Shown: positions 7,072 to 13,348 of the stretch, piece after piece
How the letters are laid out: each line of letters begins with the position of its first letter
Numbering within the stretch: position 1 is the stretch's first letter
Assembly (NCBI GenBank): GCA_049718765.1
Contig: JBNARI010000034.1
Coordinates: 1 to 14,691, forward strand
Direction: 5' to 3'
DNA: 14,691 bases
From: JBNARI01 sp049718765
GTDB taxonomy: Bacteria > Bacillota > Sulfobacillia > DUMF01
Made by a program: the position numbers and the translations under genes
The notes under the pieces: model-generated
Told to the model about the DNA's origin: nothing
The model's input: the letters and a program-made list of their open reading frames with translations, nothing else
Databases searched by the model: none

Positions 7072-8010
7072 GCTGTACAGGGAATCCTCGAGCCTGCGGC
7101 ATATGTCGTGAAGCATGGCCAACCCCTCGCCAGGGGGCAGGTAGCCCAGGACGTCTGTGGCGCGTTGCAGGAAACCCATGGCACAAAGGGCAGCCCTGGC
7201 CGTGTATCCTGATTCGTGCAGGAATTGGGCCAACGATGCTGCCTCTTCCAAGGAGAGGCCAGGGGTCAGACTTGGCACGAGCAGGTGGGGTACGTCCTGA
7301 AGCGCATATATTACGGGAAGGGTGAAAGTGCCGTGGCGCACGTCCGAGAGGCAAGGCTTACCCAGGTTAGACGGTTGATCGGTGAAGTCCAGGATGTCAT
7401 CTAGTATTTGAAAGGCTGTGCCTAGCGCCTTTCCGAACTCCCTAAGCATTGCGCAATGTCCAGGAAGGGCGCCCGCAATTAGGCCACCAGCTTCGCAAGA
7501 CCCGGCAAACAGGGAAGCTGTCTTAAGGGCTGCTTGTTGCAGATACTGGTCTTCGGTCACCTCTAGGTTCCATCTGTTGGCGACCTCCATAAGTTCGCCC
7601 TCGATCATGGAAGTGACTGCCTGGCACATCACTCTGAGCACTCCAAGGTGGGTATAGGGCGCCAGCAAACCGAAGGCTGCCGCAAACAGGGCATCTCCGG
7701 CCAGCACCGCCATTAGGTTGCCGTGGCGGGCGTTCAGCGAAGGCCTATTCCTCCTGAAAGTGGCCCCGTCTGCAATGTCGTCGTGCACCAGGGAAGCTGT
7801 GTGGATCAGTTCCACTGCGGTAGCCACGTCCCTGATTGTATCGTGGGCACCGCGCTCGCTTTCAAAGATGCTGGCGCTTGCTATGACCAGAACTGGCCTC
7901 AGGAGTTTGCCAGGGTTGCCTAGCACGTACCTGGCCAACGCTTGTGAAAGGCCGCCTAAGGTTGAAGCCACGGAGTCGAGTTGTCTTTGCACTTCTTGAA
8001 GGGAAACCAC
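7024..8010 (-). CDS. Long-chain polyprenyl diphosphate synthase
   Basis: A trans-isoprenyl diphosphate synthase of 328 residues that elongates allylic diphosphates with isopentenyl diphosphate. The IPP-binding GKLLRP (35-39 region) precedes the first Asp-rich motif DDIAD (77-81), followed by RRNRPSLN. The second motif is QILDDILDF, with DDILD at 204-208, then NLGKPCLSDVRHGTFTLPVI. Ala five residues before the first motif, where short-chain synthases carry an aromatic residue, suggests a long product (menaquinone side chain or C30-C35). No separate small HepT-like subunit is nearby. Adjacent GTGs at 8013 and 8010 follow GGAGGT; I chose 8010 for its seven-base spacing. The gene faces the terpene synthase and their ends overlap, fitting a precursor-supply role. 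Confidence 0.9.
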   Translation of the reverse strand: MVSLQEVQRQLDSVASTLGGLSQALARYVLGNPGKLLRPVLVIASASIFESERGAHDTIRDVATAVELIHTASLVHDDIADGATFRRNRPSLNARHGNLMAVLAGDALFAAAFGLLAPYTHLGVLRVMCQAVTSMIEGELMEVANRWNLEVTEDQYLQQAALKTASLFAGSCEAGGLIAGALPGHCAMLREFGKALGTAFQILDDILDFTDQPSNLGKPCLSDVRHGTFTLPVIYALQDVPHLLVPSLTPGLSLEEAASLAQFLHESGYTARAALCAMGFLQRATDVLGYLPPGEGLAMLHDICRRLEDSLYSSHQPNLVHQPAPSKQ

Positions 8011-8017
8011 CACAATG

Positions 8018-8023
8018 ACCTCC
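8018..8023 (-). promoter_or_regulatory. Ribosome binding site of the polyprenyl synthase
   Basis: On the minus strand, GGAGGT is followed after four bases by GTG GTG. The second GTG (8010) has the better spacing. This rules out the longer TTG start at 8034. Confidence 0.65.
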
Positions 8024-8070
8024 GCGCTGTGCAAGCAATTGTAGATTATTGGCTAGTTGCACGGATTCAA

Positions 8071-8098
8071 TGCACAAACCTCCCGCCTGGATTAGAAT
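8071..8098 (+). promoter_or_regulatory. Possible promoter of the phosphoribosyltransferase-murT operon
   Basis: TAGAAT at 8093-8098 is a good -10 (five of six). The best -35 sixteen bases upstream is TGCACA (8071-8076, four of six). It lies in the gap between the divergent prenyl synthase and phosphoribosyltransferase genes, so a promoter is expected here, but this particular match is moderate. Confidence 0.4.
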
Positions 8099-8126
8099 AA
8101 GACTTGAGAGTTGTAGATCGGGGGAA

Positions 8127-8660
8127 ATGCCAACGGAAGAGCACAGGGGCATAATTCAGCTCTCCTGGGACGACGTGATGGAGTTCTGCAAGGGGATCGC
8201 CCTCAGGTTGGACAGGGAGTACAGTCCCGACATAATCCTCGGGATTGCGCTTGGGGGAGTGATTCCCGCTGCCATTTTGGCGTCAATCCTGCGGGCAGAG
8301 TTCCACCCCATCAAGATTACCAGGAGGCGCAAGAGCGTGGTCATGAGGAGCGTGCCCCAGATGGTGACCCCGATGCCCGATGACGTCAACGGCAAGCGCG
8401 TGCTCATAGTGGACGACACCGTTAAGAGTGGGGACACTATCTTGCTGGCGGTGAGGGAAGCTCAAAAGAAGGGCGCCAGGAAGGTGAAGAGCTGCGCGCT
8501 GTGGGTGCAGCCAGACGGGTTCCATCCCACGTACTACTGCATTGAGTCAGATGGAGTGGTGGTGCTTCCCTGGAACGAGGAGGTAATAGTGGGCGGCAAG
8601 TTCGTCCTGCACCCGGAATACCAGGCAGCAATTGATTCCCTGTACGGCCCCAACGGGTGA
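8127..8660 (+). CDS. Phosphoribosyltransferase-domain protein
   Basis: A 177-residue type I phosphoribosyltransferase-fold protein. The N-terminal ISWDD-like QLSWDDVMEF leads to DIILGIALGGVIPAAILA, the hydrophobic strand and Gly-Gly loop. The PRPP-binding loop is VLIVDDTVKSGDT (92-104), with the two acidic residues and a Ser-Gly in place of the more common Thr-Gly. The end, LPWNEEVIVGGKFVLHPEYQ, is less conserved. Members of this group are often called xanthine/guanine-type or simply hypothetical phosphoribosyltransferases; the base substrate is not evident. ATG at 8127 is the only in-frame start downstream of the likely promoter, though its GGGGGAA ribosome site is poorly spaced. Its stop overlaps the murT start, so it seems to lead the murT-gatD operon. 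Confidence 0.75.
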   Translation: MPTEEHRGIIQLSWDDVMEFCKGIALRLDREYSPDIILGIALGGVIPAAILASILRAEFHPIKITRRRKSVVMRSVPQMVTPMPDDVNGKRVLIVDDTVKSGDTILLAVREAQKKGARKVKSCALWVQPDGFHPTYYCIESDGVVVLPWNEEVIVGGKFVLHPEYQAAIDSLYGPNG

Positions 8661-10087
8661 TGGTGTTGAACTTGCTTGGACGAATCAGGTTTCTGCTTGG
8701 AATCTGGCTGGGGAAGGTTGTAGCCGCCGTGAGCAGGGCATTGGGGAAAGGGGGGTCAACGCTTCCGGGCAAGCTTTGCCTGTGCGTTTGTCCCACCGCT
8801 TTGGGGCAGCTTTCCTTGAGCTTGAACCACGGAAGGGTGCTTGTAACTGGCACCAACGGCAAGACCACTACCTCTCGGGTGCTGGAAAACCTGCTCAAGC
8901 AGGCAGGCTACAGCGTCGTGCACAACAGGTCTGGGGCAAACTTGATCTCTGGGGTAACGGCGAGTTTGGTCACCGCTTCTGACCTTTTAGGTCGGCCAGG
9001 CGCCGACGTTGGAGTTTTTGAAACCGATGAGGCCAGCGTACCTGGAATCGCTAAGCAAATGTGCCCTTCGGCCGTTGTGGTGACCAACTTCTTCAGGGAC
9101 CAGTTGGACAGATTTGGGGAGCTGGAGCACACTGTTGAGCTCGTGCGGGCTGGTGTGGAGTACCTGGCGGAGGGCGGCGCCCTGGTGCTCAACGCGGACG
9201 ACCCGCTTTGTGCTAGCATTGGCGCTAGGTCGAGTGGGAGTTTGCGCACCTTTTACTACGGGATAGACCCCGGATTCGAGGGCACCTTTTTGCGTGGCCG
9301 TGCAACATGTTCTGACGTGTTCGTGTGCCCTCTGTGTGGTGGAAAGCTGGAGTATAGCTCCAGGTTTTTCTCCCACCTAGGCAATTACAAGTGTAGCGTG
9401 TGCGGGTTTTCTCGCCCCAGCGCTTTCTGCACCTTGGTGAAGCTTGAAACCCTTGGCATTCAAGGCTCCACTATGCACATTAGGATCAGCTCTGGGGAAG
9501 AGTTTGCAGTTGAGACTCAGCTGCCCGGCATATACAACGCGTACAACGTGCTTGCTGGAGTCACCGCTGCGTGCGCCTTCGGACTGCCCCTTGCTGTAAT
9601 CCAGGCAGGTGTGAAGCAGTCGCTGCCATCCTTTGGCCGGATGGAACGGGTAGTGGCTGACGGCAAGAGAATTCACATTGCACTGGTGAAGAACCCTACG
9701 GGCTTCAATGAGGTGCTCCGTACAGTGGTTGAAGGGGCGGGGCCTCACCACCTGATGATCTGCATCAACGATAACTACGCTGATGGCACAGACGTTTCCT
9801 GGTTGTGGGACGTGGACTTGGAGATGTTGGAGCCAAGGCAAAGCTTGATCCCCTTTGTGGTTTGCTCGGGGATACGGGCTGCGGACATGGCGGTGAGGTT
9901 GAAGTACGCGGGTATCGATCCTTCGCGTATCGTAGTGGAGCCGGGAATAAAGGCAGCTCTTGACATGGCAATGGCCAAAGTGCCAGCGGGGGAATCCCTG
10001 GTGGTGTTGCCCACATACACCGCCATGCTGGAATTGAGGGAAGTGCTGTGGCGCAGGGGCCTTGTCAGGCATTTCAGGGAGGACTGA
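8660..10087 (+). CDS. murT: Lipid II isoglutaminyl synthase subunit MurT
   Basis: A 475-residue Mur-ligase-like subunit that, with GatD, amidates D-Glu of the lipid II stem peptide to D-isoglutamine using ATP and glutamine-derived ammonia at the inner face of the membrane. The N-terminus has a hydrophobic helix. The P-loop is VTGTNGKTTTS (62-72), followed by ETDEASVP and VVVTNFFRDQLDRFGE. A Cys4 zinc ribbon, CPLCGG (223 and 226) with CSVCG (245 and 248), is inserted in the middle domain, a hallmark of MurT that sets it apart from MurC-F. The C-terminal DUF1727 domain carries KNPTGFNEVL and ADGTDVSWLWDVD. The ATG overlaps the preceding stop (TGATG), and a GTG lies three bases before it. The gatD partner follows directly. 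Confidence 0.95.
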   Translation: MVLNLLGRIRFLLGIWLGKVVAAVSRALGKGGSTLPGKLCLCVCPTALGQLSLSLNHGRVLVTGTNGKTTTSRVLENLLKQAGYSVVHNRSGANLISGVTASLVTASDLLGRPGADVGVFETDEASVPGIAKQMCPSAVVVTNFFRDQLDRFGELEHTVELVRAGVEYLAEGGALVLNADDPLCASIGARSSGSLRTFYYGIDPGFEGTFLRGRATCSDVFVCPLCGGKLEYSSRFFSHLGNYKCSVCGFSRPSAFCTLVKLETLGIQGSTMHIRISSGEEFAVETQLPGIYNAYNVLAGVTAACAFGLPLAVIQAGVKQSLPSFGRMERVVADGKRIHIALVKNPTGFNEVLRTVVEGAGPHHLMICINDNYADGTDVSWLWDVDLEMLEPRQSLIPFVVCSGIRAADMAVRLKYAGIDPSRIVVEPGIKAALDMAMAKVPAGESLVVLPTYTAMLELREVLWRRGLVRHFRED

Positions 10088-10093
10088 GAGTTG

Positions 10094-10837
10094 ATGCGTC
10101 GGGTGTTGCGCATATGCCACTTGTATCCAGAGCTCATGAACTTGTATGGGGACAGGGGGAACGTGATTGCGCTGGTACGCAGGTGCGCCTGGAGAGGCGT
10201 TGAGGCCGAGACAGTGAGTGTGTCTTTGGGTTGGACCGGTGACCTGCGCCAGTTTGACTTGGTGTTTGTAGGCGGAGGCCAGGACAGGGAGCAAAAGGCC
10301 ATTTGCACGGACTTCAAGTGCGTGAAGGGCGAAGCAATCAAGCAAGCTGTGGAAGAAGGAGTGCCTTTCCTGGCAATTTGTGGAGGCTACCAGCTACTGG
10401 GCGAGTACTACCAGACTAGGAGTGGAGAGAAAATCCCGGGCGTCGGCGTGCTTGACCTGTTCACCGTAGGTGGTAACAGACGAATGATTGGTAACGTGGT
10501 GGCGTTGTCCCAAATCGCAGGTTGCCAGCAAGCGCTAGTTGGGTTCGAGAACCACTCAGGCAAGACCTACCTTGGGCCCGGTGTGGGACCCCTTGCCAGG
10601 GTGGTGAGGGGCTTTGGCAACAATGGTGAAGATGGGTTTGAGGGGGCAGTTTACAAAAACACAGTGGGCACGTACCTGCACGGCGCGTTGCTTCCCAAGA
10701 ACCCTTGGCTTGCCGACTGGTTGATCGCTAGGGCGTTGGAGCGAAAGTACGGCGCCTGCGATCTTGAACCCCTGGACGACAAGTTGGAGCTCCTGGCTCA
10801 GCAAGTGGCAGCAGGGAGGGCTGGGGGCAGATGGTGA
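10094..10837 (+). CDS. gatD: Lipid II isoglutaminyl synthase glutamine amidotransferase subunit GatD
   Basis: A 247-residue class I glutamine amidotransferase of the CobB/CobQ-like (GATase_3) type, supplying ammonia to MurT. The N-terminus LYPELMNLYGDRGNVIAL is typical of GatD. The nucleophile is Cys96 in FLAICGGYQLLG, and the catalytic His is His196 in VGTYLHGALLPKNPWLAD. ENHSGKTYLG near 152-161 is also conserved. A TTG at 10091 lies one codon upstream with slightly better spacing from AGGGAGGA; both starts are plausible. The gene begins six bases after murT ends, and its stop overlaps the start of the phosphatase gene. The MurT/GatD pair implies amidated D-Glu in peptidoglycan. Confidence 0.95.
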   Translation: MRRVLRICHLYPELMNLYGDRGNVIALVRRCAWRGVEAETVSVSLGWTGDLRQFDLVFVGGGQDREQKAICTDFKCVKGEAIKQAVEEGVPFLAICGGYQLLGEYYQTRSGEKIPGVGVLDLFTVGGNRRMIGNVVALSQIAGCQQALVGFENHSGKTYLGPGVGPLARVVRGFGNNGEDGFEGAVYKNTVGTYLHGALLPKNPWLADWLIARALERKYGACDLEPLDDKLELLAQQVAAGRAGGRW

Positions 10838-11544
10838 TTTGCCTTGGTGTGGCCAAGCTGCCCAGGTTTGGGTTCTCGGTGAGCGGCGATGTGGTGGAGA
10901 CTGTGGAGCGAAGCAAAGGAGGAATAAGCGCCGTGCTTGCAGATGGGCAGGGAAATGGCCCTGCGGCCCGGAAGGTTGCTGCCATGGTGGCTACTAGAGC
11001 GGTGGGGCTCATTTCCGAAGGTGCCAGGGACGGTGCGGTTGCCCGAGCAGTGCATGATATACTGTTCGCAGCAAAGGAAGGCAAGGTGAGCTGCGAGCTT
11101 ATCATCGTTTCAGCGGATCTAAGCACAAGGACTGTGGTGGTGAGTCGGAACAGCGAGGTGCCAGTGTTTGTGGGGTGTTGCGGAGACTCTCAGCGCTTCT
11201 CTGTTGTGTCGGGGAATTCTGGGCCCATTGGGACTGCTGCAGGCAGAAGGCCCCAAATAACCGAGTTTCCAATTGAACCTGGACTTGTTGTGGTGGCAGT
11301 CAGCGACGGAGTGTCAAACGCGGGTTTGGCATTTGGCAATAAGCTAGATGAGCGTGATGTGATGGAGGCGATATACGGCGGAAATCCAGCTCAACCCCTG
11401 CAACTTGCAGAGGAGCTTCTTCAGGTAGCCGTGAAGCTAGACGCTGGCCGGCCAAGGGATGACATGAGCGTGGTGGTGCTTGGCATCTCCCCTGAGGAGG
11501 ACACCCACAGCGTTCGGCGTTTGGCCATGCGTGTTCCAGTATAG
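10831..11544 (+). CDS. SpoIIE-type PP2C-like serine/threonine phosphatase
   Basis: A 237-residue single-domain PP2C/SpoIIE phosphatase with no sensor or membrane segment. The metal-binding motifs are visible: SGDVVETV near the N-terminus, ADGQGNG (D38-G39), VSDGVSNAG (D159-G160) and RPRDDMSVVVLGI (D210-D211) at the end of the domain. SpoIIE-like phosphatases usually dephosphorylate anti-sigma-factor antagonists or other phosphoproteins; the substrate here is unknown. The ATG lies inside the last codons of gatD, with GGGAGGG ten bases upstream, so it is translationally coupled. Its neighbours downstream are a P-loop protein, an HD protein and coat-like proteins, which hints at a sporulation-linked signalling role, as an inference only. 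Confidence 0.8.
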   Translation: MVICLGVAKLPRFGFSVSGDVVETVERSKGGISAVLADGQGNGPAARKVAAMVATRAVGLISEGARDGAVARAVHDILFAAKEGKVSCELIIVSADLSTRTVVVSRNSEVPVFVGCCGDSQRFSVVSGNSGPIGTAAGRRPQITEFPIEPGLVVVAVSDGVSNAGLAFGNKLDERDVMEAIYGGNPAQPLQLAEELLQVAVKLDAGRPRDDMSVVVLGISPEEDTHSVRRLAMRVPV

Positions 11545-11559
11545 CCGGGGAAAAATGGG

Positions 11560-11961
11560 GTGTGTGTCAATGGGTTGAAGGTGTTGGTGGTTGGAGTGTG
11601 TGTCTCAGGCAAGAGCACCTTGGTTGCCGGACTCAGGGAGTTGGGCTATGAAGCCTATGGCGTTGCCCAAGAGCACTCCCTTGTGCCCAGGCTTTGGGCC
11701 ATGGGCAGGCCTGACTTCGTCGTGATGCTGGACTGTAAATACCAAACCGCGAGGAAGAGGAGAGCAATTGCCTGGGGACCGGAGCGGTTGGAGGAGCAGC
11801 GAAAACGGCTGGCGAATGCACTGGGTCACTGCCACCTGTACGTTCGCACTGATCAGCTCAGCGCTGCCGAGGTGCTGTGGGTGGTGGTGAACGCCATCAA
11901 GCGTGCAGTCAAAGGGCACAGCGCTGTTGGGCTGGCAACTGTGGATAGGCAATTGTTGTAA
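11560..11961 (+). CDS. Small P-loop kinase-like protein
   Basis: A 133-residue protein with one clear nucleotide-binding site, VLVVGVCVSGKST (Walker A at residues 12-20), near the N-terminus. The strand FVVMLDC could supply a Walker B-like residue, and the Arg/Lys-rich RKRRAIAWGPERLEEQRKRL could form a lid. No adenylate-kinase or shikimate-kinase substrate motif is obvious. It resembles small conserved ATPase/kinase-like proteins that I recall near similar HD proteins in clostridia, but I cannot assign a substrate. The GTG start has no strong ribosome site; TTG at 11575 is an alternative. It begins 15 bases after the phosphatase gene and is likely co-transcribed. Confidence 0.65.
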   Translation: MCVNGLKVLVVGVCVSGKSTLVAGLRELGYEAYGVAQEHSLVPRLWAMGRPDFVVMLDCKYQTARKRRAIAWGPERLEEQRKRLANALGHCHLYVRTDQLSAAEVLWVVVNAIKRAVKGHSAVGLATVDRQLL

Positions 11962-11977
11962 GACACTCCCATAGGCA

Positions 11978-11990
11978 AAGGAGGTGGAGG
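11978..11990 (+). promoter_or_regulatory. Strong Shine-Dalgarno-like sequence upstream of the HD gene
   Basis: AAGGAGGTGGAGG is among the best anti-16S matches in the window, yet the first usual in-frame start of the HD gene (GTG 12024) is 33 bases further on. ACG at 11997 is the nearest in-frame possibility. It may serve a noncanonical start or act as a standby site. Confidence 0.4.
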
Positions 11991-12023
11991 CCGGGTACGG
12001 GCTGGCTTTGCCTGGAACCGGAC

Positions 12024-12704
12024 GTGGTCTTGCACGGCAAACCCTTGACCCTGGAAGCAGTCAGGCAGCATCCCCTGGTTGACGCTTTGATCGTGAAAGG
12101 GAACGACCACCTTGGTGCAATTGGTTATACAGAGCACGGGGTGCGCCACGCTAGCCTTGTTGCGAGCATATCAAGGAACATCCTCTTAAGGCTGTCCTTT
12201 CCCGAACGCGAGGCTGAGCTAGCTGCAATTGCTGGGTACATGCATGACATTGGCAACGTGATATCAAGGCATTACCACGCCCAGTGCGGGGCAACAATTG
12301 CCATTTCAATCCTTCACGAACTGGGAATGCCCCCCGAAGAGGTGGCCACTGTAGCAGGCGCCATTGGAAGCCACGACCCTGAGGGCACCAGCGAACCAGT
12401 CAGCAACGTGTCGGCTGCTGTAATCCTTGGCGACAAGTCAGACGTGCACAGGAGCAGGGTCAGGAACAGGGACATGGCTACCTTTGACATTCACGACCGA
12501 GTGAACTACGCGGTGGAAAGGTCTTTCCTGAAGGTTGATGACAAGCTCAAGACGATTGCGCTAGAACTTCGAATTGACACCCAGATCTCCCCAGTGATGG
12601 ACTACTTCGAGATCTTCCTGACCAGGATGGTAATGTGTCGCAAGGCTGCCGCCTTCCTTGGGTGCAACTTCGAGCTCCACATAAACGATACCCGTCTGCT
12701 TTGA
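12024..12704 (+). CDS. HD-domain phosphohydrolase
   Basis: A 226-residue HD-superfamily metal-dependent phosphohydrolase with no sensor domain. Metal ligands can be traced: H42 (YTEHGVRH), H74-D75 (GYMHDIGN), H83/H85 (SRHYHAQ), H117 (GAIGSHDPEG) and D140 (GDKSDVHRSR). The layout resembles a small nucleotide or phosphodiester hydrolase; the GYP motif of cyclic-di-GMP phosphodiesterases is absent. The C-terminal part (TIALELRIDTQISPVMDYFEIFLTRM) is a conserved extension. GTG at 12024 gives a normal N-terminus. An upstream extension to the strong ribosome-binding sequence at 11978 would need a noncanonical start. The stop is followed at once by the coat-like gene region. The substrate is unknown. 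Confidence 0.75.
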   Translation: MVLHGKPLTLEAVRQHPLVDALIVKGNDHLGAIGYTEHGVRHASLVASISRNILLRLSFPEREAELAAIAGYMHDIGNVISRHYHAQCGATIAISILHELGMPPEEVATVAGAIGSHDPEGTSEPVSNVSAAVILGDKSDVHRSRVRNRDMATFDIHDRVNYAVERSFLKVDDKLKTIALELRIDTQISPVMDYFEIFLTRMVMCRKAAAFLGCNFELHINDTRLL

Positions 12705-12779
12705 ATGACTTTGGCGCTTTGGGGGAAAACTGCACACAGATCCACTCGATCAACCTTCAAGAAGGGGAGGAATTTGGCG

Positions 12780-13004
12780 GTGATTCTCGGCGGCAACCCT
12801 TCCATCTCCGAAAAGGAGAAGCTGTACTTGCAGGACCAGCTCAAAACAGAGCAGCTTTGTGTGACCAAATGCAACGTTTACAGCCAGCAGGCCCAAGACC
12901 CGCAAATCAAGAACCTGGTGGAGAACATGCGCACTGCGTGTCAGCGGCGAGTTGACACGCTCAACTCGGTAATGGGAAGGTTTGGCATTTCGCAGCCGTC
13001 TTGA
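12780..13004 (+). CDS. Small helical CotF-like spore-coat protein
   Basis: A 74-residue, largely helical protein. After NPSISEKEKL comes DQLKTEQLCVTKCNVYSQQAQ, which corresponds to the DxLxTEK...Y helix of CotF-type coat proteins, then DPQIKNLVENM and a second helix. Unlike the next gene it lacks the C-terminal GWY. It carries three Cys residues, which could cross-link. An ATG at 12705, right after the HD stop, would add 25 unconserved residues without a ribosome site; GTG at 12780 follows AAGGGGAGG by nine bases and is preferred. The tandem partner supports a coat role, but the similarity is by eye. Confidence 0.6.
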   Translation: MILGGNPSISEKEKLYLQDQLKTEQLCVTKCNVYSQQAQDPQIKNLVENMRTACQRRVDTLNSVMGRFGISQPS

Positions 13005-13019
13005 GAGGAGGTAACTTTT

Positions 13020-13277
13020 GTGATTCAGGGACAGGCGCAACCCCAAGGCGCTCAACAGGGAAGGCTTTCAGACAGGGATATCCTTCAAGACCTGCTCACA
13101 ACCCACAAGTTCGTGTCGGATGGATACCACCATGCAGTCCTGGAGGCGGCCAACGAAGAAGTGCGGCAAACTCTGACCAAAATGCACGACGAGGTAGTGC
13201 AAAACGCCAAGCAGGTGTTCGACGCCATGAACCAGCGCGGTTGGTATCAAGTCGCGCCCGCTACCCCCACCCGCTAA
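13020..13277 (+). CDS. CotF-family spore-coat-like protein
   Basis: An 85-residue protein of the CotF coat family, thought to assemble in the outer layers of spores. A short Gln-rich start is followed by LSDRDILQDLLTTHKFVSDGY, matching the family's DxxLTxK...Y helix. Next come EAANEEVRQTLTKMHDEVVQNAKQVFDAM, a long second helix, and the family's end signature NQRGWYQV. GTG is well placed seven bases after GAGGAGGT and 16 bases after the previous stop. It is the last gene of the plus-strand run and points to a spore-forming host. Confidence 0.8.
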   Translation: MIQGQAQPQGAQQGRLSDRDILQDLLTTHKFVSDGYHHAVLEAANEEVRQTLTKMHDEVVQNAKQVFDAMNQRGWYQVAPATPTR

Positions 13278-13301
13278 GGGTGAGCCGTACATTGAGTGAG
13301 T

Positions 13302-13334
13302 TTTCTCCCAGCGGCAACATCCCGCTGGGAGAAA
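13302..13334. terminator. Perfect 13-bp hairpin between convergent genes
   Basis: TTTCTCCCAGCGG (13302-13314) pairs perfectly with CCGCTGGGAGAAA (13322-13334) around a seven-base loop. It lies between the stop of the coat gene (13277) and the stop of the minus-strand oxidoreductase (13349), so it can serve both directions. No clear T-tract follows on either strand, so it is not a textbook intrinsic terminator. An outer GTGAGC (13280-13285) / GCTCAC (13347-13352) pair could extend it. Confidence 0.65.
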
Positions 13335-13348
13335 CAGCCCCCATTCGC

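Noticed and set aside
9377..10345. Long minus-strand open frame (322 codons) opposite murT and gatD
   Set aside because: It lies fully antisense to two strongly supported genes, has no recognisable motif, and is rich in His/Gln/Pro as expected from a GC-rich shadow frame.
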